DNA of 34,945 nt. Origin: a bacterium (GTDB lineage Bacteria; UBA8248). This document shows positions 15,817-23,495 of this stretch, in pieces; the first letter of the stretch is position 1, and each line of letters opens with the position of its first letter. The DNA lies in NCBI GenBank assembly GCA_030922375.1, contig JAVEPB010000164.1, positions 1 to 34,945 of the forward strand, given 5' to 3'. Position numbers and translations under genes: made by a program. Below the pieces are notes generated by a model. The model had not been told where the DNA came from. It searched no databases and saw only the letters and a list, made by a program, of their open reading frames with translations.

Positions 15817-16696
15817 CGGTATGTTCTCCTTGTCTTAAAAAAGGCCGCGTTCCCTTAATTAACGGCCATGGGGACATATTGACTCGGGGCTTTCCGCCCA
15901 AACCTGGGCGGCTCATCGCCCGGACACGAAAACGGTGGACGCCGCGCCTAAGCAGGGCGAAAATTTCGATCTCGGTATTAGTGAACTCCCGGTATTAGAG
16001 AAAGTAGTGAACTCCCGCTCCAAGAGGGGCGTATACTATTCAAGACCAATGCCCCCGTCAATTCCATAATTTAAGTTTTTTCAATGCATTCCACATCTTT
16101 TTATCGAAAATTAAATCGCCTCGCCCTCCCCTCGCCACCGTGCGTTTCAAAACCGGAACGCCGATTTTCCAGGCCCGGGTAAATATCACTCCCCCCAGGC
16201 GATTGCCCCACTCCAGTAGGACTCCCCCCCCCACCCTCCACCTCAGTAATTGGCGGCCCAACCCCTGCAATCCATCCCGCCCATGGAATTAATGAGCCAA
16301 GACAGCGAAAATTTTACGAATGCCAAACCGCCATATTCCGGCTATTTCGGGAAAATCCATCTTTTTTTCGCCGCCAAGGAATAACCCATCCTCGCCGCGC
16401 GTTACTCGAATGGAAAGTGAATTTTAGTCTCCTGCATTGCCGTTCGGTGCGGGGGGGAGATCATACGCGGACTCCCCTCTTCTCCCTCCCGCTCGAACGG
16501 TGATTTTTTCCTCCCTCTACCCCCACGGCCCCACTCCGATTTCCCTCCGTTTTTTTATATTCGCGGGCTAATTTGTTAATTACGCGGAAAATGATAAATT
16601 CAACCCATGGACTTGTAATTGGAGGCCCTGCGGGGCGAAGCTCGCCACCCGGTTAACCGCCGGGCTTCCGGCCAAATTTCACCGAGGCTCGATCAA
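15817..16696. other. Long intergenic region, no supported gene
   Basis: About 880 nt between divergent sod and the cNMP-PilZ gene. A short direct repeat (TAGTGAACTCCCG at 15979-15991 and 16005-16017) lies near the left side. The only frame of note (minus strand, 16058-16270) needs a TTG start without a ribosome site. Pyrimidine-rich tracts fill 16450-16550. A possible promoter for the downstream gene is TTGTTA (16573-16578), 16 nt, TAAATT (16595-16600), in an A+T-rich patch; this is weak evidence. Confidence 0.5.
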
Positions 16697-17539
16697 ATGC
16701 TGTCCACGATTGAAAAAGCACTGTTTCTCAAAACCGTCAAGCTTTTCGAATCCATGACTCCCGAACAACTCAAAATTCTCACCAACATCTCCGAGGAGAT
16801 GACTTTCCAGACCGGGGAGGAGTTATTCCAAGAAGGCGACCCGGCGGACTTTCTGTATGTCATCGTCGATGGCCAAATCGACATCGTAAAGAACCACGGA
16901 GACTCCGATCAGGTCCGGCTCGCCGTTCTGGGGGAGAAAAAATCGTTCGGCGAAATGGCACTCTTCGGCTCCGAAGGCCGCTCCGCCAGCGCGGTCGCCA
17001 GCGCGGACTCGACATTCCTCGCCATGAGGAAAGAGCACCTCCTCCTCCTCATCCGGGAAAACCCCGCGATCTCGACCGCCATCGTGTTTCAGCTGGCCAA
17101 CATCATCCGTGACAATAACCGCCAACAATCGATGCTCGAGAGTCTCGCCGATGTGGAGCCGAACAAGGGCGCCGATCTGCGCCAGTACTTCCGCTACACT
17201 GTACCGGGGGTAGTGGATATCCCGGCGCTATCCAACGATCCGGGAATTTTACAAAACATATCGGCGGGCGGGCTTCTCTTGTCGCTTTCGAAAAAACCCG
17301 AAGCCAAGGACAAGTACGAAATTTCCGTCAAAATCAACGACAAGATGTTCTCATGGGATAATGTCGAAGTTGCCTGGATTGGAGAAAACGAAAGTCACGT
17401 CCTTCCGTGGGAGGTCGGCCTCAGCATTTCCCTGCCGGACAACGAGCGAGAGAAACTCGCCAACTCGCTCGAGGACCTGAGCCCCTATCAACTCTCCTCT
17501 CCAGAAGATCTTTCCGAAGCGCCCCAGAATGCGGATTAA
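16697..17539 (+). CDS. Cyclic-nucleotide-binding domain fused to a PilZ (c-di-GMP) domain
   Basis: A 280-residue soluble two-domain protein. Residues about 5-140 form a CRP-type cNMP-binding domain (KTVKLFESMTPEQLKIL, FQEGDPADFLYVIVDGQIDI, and the binding cassette FGEMALFGSEGRSASAVA with Arg95). No DNA-binding helix-turn-helix follows. Residues 160-250 form a PilZ domain with both c-di-GMP contacts: RQYFR (RxxxR, 162-166) and NISAGG (NxSxxG, 187-192), then VEVAWIGE. It could read two second messengers, cAMP-like and c-di-GMP, and act by protein contact. The ATG at 16697 has GAGG upstream; a TTG 26 codons earlier is possible but gives an untypical N-terminus. Target unknown. Confidence 0.85.
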   Translation: MLSTIEKALFLKTVKLFESMTPEQLKILTNISEEMTFQTGEELFQEGDPADFLYVIVDGQIDIVKNHGDSDQVRLAVLGEKKSFGEMALFGSEGRSASAVASADSTFLAMRKEHLLLLIRENPAISTAIVFQLANIIRDNNRQQSMLESLADVEPNKGADLRQYFRYTVPGVVDIPALSNDPGILQNISAGGLLLSLSKKPEAKDKYEISVKINDKMFSWDNVEVAWIGENESHVLPWEVGLSISLPDNEREKLANSLEDLSPYQLSSPEDLSEAPQNAD

Positions 17540-17781
17540 CAAGCAGAAACCCCTTTGAACACCCCTATGATCGCCCCTTGAGCAGGTTTCTGAACCGTCA
17601 AAATAATACAAAATACTTACACTCTTTAATTTCTATCATCCCCCTAACGCCCGCCTAACAAATTTTCGCGCAAATTCAATACAATAAATTCCGGTATATT
17701 AGCCAAATTTAGATGGCCTGTTTTCAGAAATAATGAATATTCCTCCGAGATGGAATGTTGAGAATACTCAGTGAGGGCCTG

Positions 17782-18423
17782 GTGAATAGAACATGGATCG
17801 GAGCCAGAGCCTTGGCGGCGGCGATTTCGGCGGCTCCCGCCCCCGCCGCGGCCGTAGATATGGGCCTCACTCCGAACGAGGCATACGGCCTGTGTGCGAA
17901 CATCAACCAGGCCCTCCTCGCCGTCCCCCACTACACCTCCGGCGGGAAAGTCCTTTCCTCACGGGTAGCCGGCACCAAGGCGCGCGAATTCGGCGAAAAA
18001 AAACCGGTGGACGTGTTCGACTACGTCATAAACTTCACTCGAAAACTCTGCCGCCTCAGACGTTCAGGCTACCTCGGTGAAATTATCTTTGTCGAGGAAC
18101 GGAAGCTTGCAAAGCGGATAACTACATGGGGTTCTGCGGGCCACCTCGGTGAGATTGTCTTTGTCGAATCACGGGGCGAAAAAATCACCCCGACCGATGT
18201 TTTCCTAAACTCCGGCCTCGTACTCGACGGGGTTGTCGAGTGGATCGCGAAGAACAGCCCGTCCAAACATCTGATCAACCCCTTATACGGATACGAAACC
18301 TACAGGAACAAAAAACCCGGCGACGTATACTCGCTCGTCGATCTGGCCCACCGGCGGATCGACCTGATTCTCCCGGATGTGGAGCAACCCGGATTTTATC
18401 CCCGAGACAAACGAAATGCTTAA
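17782..18423 (+). CDS. Unknown exported protein with four D-V-Y/F repeat motifs, coupled to a sensor kinase
   Basis: A 213-residue protein of no family known to me. The GTG at 17782 with GAGGG upstream gives an N-terminus (NRTWIGARALAAAISAAPAP) resembling a signal peptide; an ATG at 17755 is the alternative. Four spaced copies of a helical motif occur at about 30-45 (TPNEAYGLCANINQAL), 74-89 (KPVDVFDYVINFTRKL), 136-151 (TPTDVFLNSGLVLDGV) and 178-193 (KPGDVYSLVDLAHRRI), so the pattern is [TK]P-x-[DE]-[VA]-[YF]. A second, younger duplication gives GYLGEIIFVEE and GHLGEIVFVES 24 residues apart. The stop overlaps the start of the hybrid kinase gene by 8 nt, so the two are translated together. I infer a periplasmic accessory or ligand-sensing partner of that kinase; there is no direct evidence for it. 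Confidence 0.7.
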   Translation: MNRTWIGARALAAAISAAPAPAAAVDMGLTPNEAYGLCANINQALLAVPHYTSGGKVLSSRVAGTKAREFGEKKPVDVFDYVINFTRKLCRLRRSGYLGEIIFVEERKLAKRITTWGSAGHLGEIVFVESRGEKITPTDVFLNSGLVLDGVVEWIAKNSPSKHLINPLYGYETYRNKKPGDVYSLVDLAHRRIDLILPDVEQPGFYPRDKRNA

Positions 18424-20743
18424 TTTTATCAACAGCCTCCGGATTGGGACGATTAAGGCTTGCGCCGCCTTTCTTGTCGTCCTGGTGGGCGTTGTAGTAC
18501 TGGCATCGTCCGTCTTCACTGTGCAGGAGACATCGCGGATCTCTTCGCGGTGGGATGAATTCAGCCGCGGACCGGCCCTCAAATACGTCCACCTCAACCG
18601 TCTGCGCCGGTCGATCGGGTACGGCGGGGCGGTTCACAACCTGAAAAATTACCTTCTGCGCGGCAACCGTAGCCGGATCATTCTTATTCACAATAAACTC
18701 CGTGAGGGCATCACCCACACGATCGCCTACCGCTCGCTCGGAGTGAGTTCCCGGGAAGCGGCCGCCCTGGACGTCATCGGCCGTGTCTTCAAGACCTATT
18801 CCGGCGTCGTCGGCATCGCCGAGAAGATGTTCATCGCGGGCAAGTCCGCGCGGGAAATCGACAACGCCGTCAAGGTGGACGACACGCTGGCCCTCCGGGC
18901 AATTGAAAACCTGGAGAGCGAGCTCGAGGCGGCGCGGGCGAAATTGTCGAACGCCGTAAACGCCTCGGTTGCCTCGACGATGGATTTCGAGATTAAATCC
19001 GCGGTGGTGATCGCCGTCCTGCTTCTACTCCTCATCATCGACGGGCTGTGGTTCACCCGAACGCGCATCTCCCGGCCAATCACCAGACTCGCATGGGCCA
19101 TGGACCGGCTCGCCGCGGGCGACACTTCCACCGAAATACCCCAGGTCCGGCAGGACAACGAAATCGGCGACATAGCGAAATCGGTCCAGGTGTTCAAGGA
19201 AAACGCCATCAAACGCGCCGAGGCGGAACGAGCGCTTCAACAGAGCGAGGAGCGGTTCCGAAACCTGGTGGATTACGCCGGAGATGCGATTTTCGTCAAC
19301 GACTTCGAGGGAAATATCGTCGATGTCAACCAGTACGCGTGCGAGAGCCTGGGCTACCCTCGCGGGGAACTCCTTTCCCTCAAAGTCAGGGATATCGAAG
19401 TCGGCCCGGACCTCTCCGAGCATTTGAAAAAACTCCGGGCGATGGACATCGGCGATATTTTCACCGTCGAAGGGATCCATCAGCGAAAGGACAAATCCAC
19501 CTACCCGGTCGAGGTTCGGCTCGGAAAATTCGAACTCCGGGGAGAGGAGTTCATTGTCGCCCTCACGCGCGACATGACGGCGCGCAAAGAGGCTGAATCG
19601 AAGATATTGATCGCAAAGGGAGAGGCCGAGGCCGCGAGCCGGGCCAAGAGCGAATTTCTTTCGAACATGAGCCATGAGCTCCGCTCCCCTCTCAACTCGG
19701 TCGTCGGGTTCAGCGATCTCCTGATCCGCGATTCAAGCGACGAGTTCACCCAGCGCCTTGCCCCCAAGATTCGGGATTCGGGATTGTACCTGACCAATCT
19801 GATAGAGGACCTCCTCGACTTCGATCGGATCGAGTCGGGCAAGGTGAATCTGGAACAGAAGGAAATTTCCGTCAACGATCTCGTCACGCACATCGCGGAG
19901 ACCGGGGCGCCCCAGATTTCAGATAATATTTCCCTCGTCCTCGACCTCAACCCCGCCTGCCGGAAGGTGTTTTGCGACCCCGTGCGCATCCGCCAGGTGC
20001 TCACGAACCTGCTCGACAACGCCGTCAAATATTCTCCCGGCGGCGGGGAGATCCGCATCCGAACCGCGGCAAACCAGGATGAGGTGTTGGTCAGCGTCTC
20101 GGACACCGGAATCGGCATGAACTCGGCTGAAATGCATGGTATTTTCGAGCGCTTCAACCAGCTCGAAAGCGGCTATCAGAGAAGATCGGGCGGCCTAGGG
20201 ATCGGTCTCAGCCTGATCCGCGAGCTCGTTGAGCTCCACGGCGGGCGGATCTGGGCCGAAAGCGAAAAGGAACGAGGGAGCGAATTCACCTTTTCCCTAC
20301 CGTGGGTCTCGCCTGCGCCGAAATCGTCCGACGGCCCGGAGACGCTGGCACGGTTGAGGGCCGCCCAGAAGAATCCCTGGGACGGCAGATCGGTTTTGGT
20401 CGTGGACGACCTGGAGCACTACCACGAATACATGCGTCTGTTGATGTCGAGCGCCTCCCCCCTACGCTCGGCCTACAACGGCAAGGAGGCGATCGACCTC
20501 GCTCGGAGGGAGCGGCCCGCTCTTATCCTGATGGACCTGCGAATGCCCGTCATGGACGGCTTCGACGCCATCGAAAACCTCAAGACAGACCCCCTCACGA
20601 AGGAGATTCCAATTCTCGCCGTGACGGCCCAGGTCATGGCGCAGGACCGGAGCCGGTCAATCGAACTCGGGGCCGACGGCTTCGTGACGAAACCCATCAA
20701 CATCGAATCCTTCCAGAGCGAAATCAACCGGGTCATCAGCTAG
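18416..20743 (+). CDS. Membrane hybrid histidine kinase (periplasmic helical sensor-HAMP-PAS-HisKA-HATPase-REC)
   Basis: A 775-residue inner-membrane sensor kinase. Transmembrane helices lie at about 12-36 and 194-213, enclosing a largely helical periplasmic domain with RSIGYGGAVHNLKNYLLRG at 65-83, a motif seen in four-helix-bundle sensors of chemoreceptors and cyclases. HAMP (about 214-265), PAS (about 275-395, FRNLVDYAGDAIFVNDFEGN), HisKA with His420 in MSHELRSPLN, ATPase (NLLDNAVKYS, DTGIGM, GGLGIGLS) and a receiver with Asp707 (LILMDLRMP), acidic pair at 664-665 and Lys759 follow. Its kinase-receiver core is close to that of the kinase at 3784-9054 (shared IEDLLDFDR, ESGYxRxSGGLGIGLS), so they are paralogues with different sensors. 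The ATG overlaps the preceding unknown gene by 8 nt. As a hybrid it needs an HPt protein; one is encoded at 29251. Confidence 0.93.
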   Translation: MLNFINSLRIGTIKACAAFLVVLVGVVVLASSVFTVQETSRISSRWDEFSRGPALKYVHLNRLRRSIGYGGAVHNLKNYLLRGNRSRIILIHNKLREGITHTIAYRSLGVSSREAAALDVIGRVFKTYSGVVGIAEKMFIAGKSAREIDNAVKVDDTLALRAIENLESELEAARAKLSNAVNASVASTMDFEIKSAVVIAVLLLLLIIDGLWFTRTRISRPITRLAWAMDRLAAGDTSTEIPQVRQDNEIGDIAKSVQVFKENAIKRAEAERALQQSEERFRNLVDYAGDAIFVNDFEGNIVDVNQYACESLGYPRGELLSLKVRDIEVGPDLSEHLKKLRAMDIGDIFTVEGIHQRKDKSTYPVEVRLGKFELRGEEFIVALTRDMTARKEAESKILIAKGEAEAASRAKSEFLSNMSHELRSPLNSVVGFSDLLIRDSSDEFTQRLAPKIRDSGLYLTNLIEDLLDFDRIESGKVNLEQKEISVNDLVTHIAETGAPQISDNISLVLDLNPACRKVFCDPVRIRQVLTNLLDNAVKYSPGGGEIRIRTAANQDEVLVSVSDTGIGMNSAEMHGIFERFNQLESGYQRRSGGLGIGLSLIRELVELHGGRIWAESEKERGSEFTFSLPWVSPAPKSSDGPETLARLRAAQKNPWDGRSVLVVDDLEHYHEYMRLLMSSASPLRSAYNGKEAIDLARRERPALILMDLRMPVMDGFDAIENLKTDPLTKEIPILAVTAQVMAQDRSRSIELGADGFVTKPINIESFQSEINRVIS

Positions 20744-20898
20744 GCGGGAGCCCGGCCTGGCTAGGTCTCCCGGTCCGGCCTGGCGCTTCACCCAGCCTTT
20801 CGCTTCGCGGCCCGGCCCGGTAAACTTCCGGCATACATCCAATTACTATTCCTGCGGCGCCGCTCCCGAACGCGGTCCCGCGGCCACAAGGAGCCCTC

Positions 20899-22575
20899 AT
20901 GTCCATCGCCTCGGAAGTCAGCACCGATCTTCTCTGGAAACACCTCGAGTCCATCTGCCAGTGGGAGCGCTACACCGGAACGCCCGGCGAGAACTGGGCG
21001 GTCGAATATATCGCCGGCGAACTCGAGGCGCTGGGCATCGATGTGGAGGTTCACGAATTCGACGCCCTGATCAGCATTCCCGGCAAGACCTCGCTCGACA
21101 TCCTGGGCGCCGCGCCCGAGCACTTCCCTGCTATCACCGCCGTCTTCGGCGCCTCGACGGGTGAGGCCGGCGTGTCGGGCGACGCTGTTTACGTGGGCGA
21201 GGCGCTGGAGCCCGAAGGTCCCGTCGCTGGGCGTATCGTCGTCGCCGATCGGATGCTCTCACCCGGCCGCTGTTATGCCTTCGAGCGCGCCGGCGCTATC
21301 GGGCAGGTATACGTCAACATAGGCTACGCTCACGAGATGACGGTCTCGACTGTCTGGGGCTCGCCCACCCCCGAGAGCGTGGGCCGCCTTCCGGTCACAC
21401 CAGTCGTCACCCTCTCGCGCGAGCAGGGCCAGGGGCTGATCGATCTCGTCAAATTGCGCGGCGAGGTCAAGCTTCGCATCCACGCCGAGGTCGACACAAA
21501 ATGGCGCCGTACTCGGATGCCGGTCGCCACCATCTCTCCTCCTTCGGGGAGCGGGGAGTACGTCCTCGTCGCGGGCCACCTCGACTCCTGGCAGTTCGGC
21601 GCCAACGACAACGGCGCAGGCGACACCACGCTGATGGAACTGGCCCGGGTCATGCACAATCACAGGGGCGAGTTCAGGCGCGGCCTCCGCGTCGCCTGGT
21701 GGAACGGCCACTCGCACGGTCGCTTCTCGGGCTCGACCTGGTACGCCGATCAAATGTTCGACGACCTGAGGGCCAACTGCGCCGCCTACCTGAACATCGA
21801 CCAGCCCGGCTGTCGCCAGTGCACCGTCTACCGCCCGTTTTGCACGTCGGACATCTCCGCCTGGGTCAAGGACGCCGTCAGCCGGATCGGAGGCCAGGAG
21901 ACCGAGCCCGCTCCTCCCCGTAAGATGGCCGACCAGTCCTTCTGGGGTGTGGGCGTTCCCTCGTTTTCGTTTCTTCCAGTCCTGCCGCCGGATGCGCCCG
22001 ACCTCCAGAAAGACCACCCCGACAGCGGATTTCCCGAGTATTGGCATAACCCGGCCGACACCCTCGACAAGATGGACCGCGAACTCCTCACCGAGCACAC
22101 CCGCCTCTACGCCGCCGCCCTCTTGGAGCTTTGCACGGCCGGGCGTTTCCCGCTCGATCCGCGCTCGACGGCCGGGGTGATCGACGAAGCTCTCGCCGAC
22201 CTCGAAGCCCTTGCAGGAGGCGCCACCCCCGCCGGGAGCGCCTTCGATCTCACGCCTGTTGCAGGGGCCGCCACGCACTTCAGAAATTCCGCCGAGGCCT
22301 TGATGGAAAAATCTGGCGACCCGGAGGCGCTCAACCGCGCCGCCCGGCGCATCAGCCACGCCCTGAACGCGGTCCTCTACACCCGCCAGGGGCCCTTCGA
22401 CCACGACCCCGCCTCGGGCGCCGCCGTGATGCCCGGCCTCCAGCTCCTGGCCGAATATCTCTCTTCCGGCCCCGATAGCCACGATGGGCGCGTCCTCTAC
22501 ACCCGCCTCGTCCGCGAGCGAAACCGGGTCGTGGCCGCGCTCGAGGAAGCCCGGAGAATCGCCGACTCGGTTTAG
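20899..22575 (+). CDS. M28-family metallopeptidase-like protein with replaced Glu-Glu motif
   Basis: A 558-residue protein without signal peptide. A PA-like insert (about 90-185) lies within an M28 aminopeptidase-type fold. Recognisable metal-site pieces are GHLDSW (His227), GANDNGAG (Asp237), LNIDQPG (Asp301) and YWHNPADT (His383). Classical M28 enzymes have Glu-Glu in the xxEExGLxGS motif (general base plus zinc ligand). Here the segment reads WWNGHSHGRFSGS (268-279), so His-Ser occupies that place. Proteins with GHSxGRxxGS form a distinct M28 branch; whether they are peptidases is uncertain. The helical C-terminal third (from about 400) resembles the dimerisation-like tail of glutamate-carboxypeptidase relatives. 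AAGGAG precedes the ATG. It stands alone between the kinase and the phage fragment. Confidence 0.8.
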   Translation: MSIASEVSTDLLWKHLESICQWERYTGTPGENWAVEYIAGELEALGIDVEVHEFDALISIPGKTSLDILGAAPEHFPAITAVFGASTGEAGVSGDAVYVGEALEPEGPVAGRIVVADRMLSPGRCYAFERAGAIGQVYVNIGYAHEMTVSTVWGSPTPESVGRLPVTPVVTLSREQGQGLIDLVKLRGEVKLRIHAEVDTKWRRTRMPVATISPPSGSGEYVLVAGHLDSWQFGANDNGAGDTTLMELARVMHNHRGEFRRGLRVAWWNGHSHGRFSGSTWYADQMFDDLRANCAAYLNIDQPGCRQCTVYRPFCTSDISAWVKDAVSRIGGQETEPAPPRKMADQSFWGVGVPSFSFLPVLPPDAPDLQKDHPDSGFPEYWHNPADTLDKMDRELLTEHTRLYAAALLELCTAGRFPLDPRSTAGVIDEALADLEALAGGATPAGSAFDLTPVAGAATHFRNSAEALMEKSGDPEALNRAARRISHALNAVLYTRQGPFDHDPASGAAVMPGLQLLAEYLSSGPDSHDGRVLYTRLVRERNRVVAALEEARRIADSV

Positions 22576-22839
22576 GCGAGCCGGCCCGGGCGAGCCGCTC
22601 CTGCCGAGCGCCTTCCCGCCGCCGTGTCTTCCCGCCTCAACGGCGCACTGCGCCAACCCCGGATAACCCGCGCCTCACAAGAGCCCCCGCCCCGGCCCAA
22701 GCGGTCCCCGGGCGAGCCAGCCCGAATTTCCCGGCATTTCCTGTAGCGCCGTTTTTCCCCGCCCGGTCTAGATTACCCCCTGCCGCGCGCCATCCCGGCG
22801 CGCCCTGTTTTCACCACTTTCACTAGCGGGGAGAGAACG

Positions 22840-23250
22840 ATGGACATCAACGAGTACCGGAACATGGGGCGCAAGCGGGTCGAGCTGCCCTCGGGGCTGG
22901 CGGGCTTTGTGCGCGCGCCCAGCGTCATGGACCTGGCCACCTACCCGAAACTGATACCGGCGAATATGAACGGCGGGAAGCCCGGCGGCGGAGCGCCGGA
23001 TGACGAAGGAATGAACCGCGAGATGTACCACTGCATCTTGAGGCGATGCTTCATCCCCGACGGCGGGGCGATGACCGACAAGGAGCCGGGGGGGTGCCTG
23101 CCGGGGGAGCTTTCCGTCCACGAAATAACCCACGAGGACGCAGGGGCTATCGTCGCCGCCCTCGCAGAACTGAACAAGGAAAACCAGGCGCCGGCCGAGG
23201 AGGCCGGTCCGGACGCCGCGTTTCCGGCGGGCCAGGATCCGGAGGGATAG
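22840..23250 (+). CDS. Phage tail assembly chaperone-like protein (zero frame)
   Basis: A 136-residue acidic protein. The opening (RKRVELPSGLAGFVRAPSVM, then DLATYP) is the pattern of phage tail assembly chaperones, which recall substrate rules such as LPSG and VRxPSxxDL. In tailed phages this gene is read in two forms: a short protein and a longer one made by ribosomal frameshifting, both helping the tape-measure protein assemble. Here too a second frame stays open past the stop (see 23174-23467). GGGGAGAG lies at good spacing before the ATG. It is followed by a tail protein gene, but no tape-measure gene is present. Assignment rests on pattern and context and is moderately secure. Confidence 0.65.
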   Translation: MDINEYRNMGRKRVELPSGLAGFVRAPSVMDLATYPKLIPANMNGGKPGGGAPDDEGMNREMYHCILRRCFIPDGGAMTDKEPGGCLPGELSVHEITHEDAGAIVAALAELNKENQAPAEEAGPDAAFPAGQDPEG

Positions 23251-23467
23251 GACCCAGCTGCTCGAGACGATCCACTGGCAGGCCAGGATCTACGGACTGC
23301 CGCCCCATTTACTGGCCCGGTGCACATTTGACGAGCTGAATTTCAACCAAGAGGTCTTGAGAGCCGGGCTTCAAGCCGAAAAGCGGGCCGCACAAAAGAA
23401 CGCCGCCAAGGTCGGACCCGGGGGCGGACCCGGGACCGGACGAAAACCCCGAGGCGGAGCGGTTTAG
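23174..23467 (+). CDS. Probable frameshift extension of the tail chaperone (+1/-2 frame)
   Basis: After a stop at 23171-23173 this frame is open to a TAG at 23465-23467 and overlaps the end of the chaperone gene by 74 nt. It has no ATG or GTG and only a very late TTG, so it cannot easily start by itself. Its translation after the overlap is protein-like (TQLLETIHWQARIYGLPPHL, then CTFDELNFNQEVLRAGLQAE) and resembles the T-type C-terminal extension of tail chaperones. The frame is one nt forward of the chaperone frame, so joining needs a +1 or -2 slip. Mu-like phages have been reported to use -2. A candidate site is UUU-C at GCG TTT CCG in the overlap; no classic -1 heptamer is needed or seen. 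A sequencing indel is the main alternative. Confidence 0.55.
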   Translation, partial: TRKTRRRPRRPVRTPRFRRARIRRDRTQLLETIHWQARIYGLPPHLLARCTFDELNFNQEVLRAGLQAEKRAAQKNAAKVGPGGGPGTGRKPRGGAV

Positions 23468-23495
23468 CGCCGCCGCCCAACCGAAAGAGGCGATT

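Noticed and set aside
16058..16270. Minus-strand 70-codon frame in the long intergenic region
   Set aside because: It needs a TTG start with no ribosome site and shows no recognisable pattern.
23046..23339. Plus-strand 97-codon frame in the third frame over the tail chaperone
   Set aside because: Arg/Gly-rich shadow that conflicts with both the chaperone frame and the extension frame.
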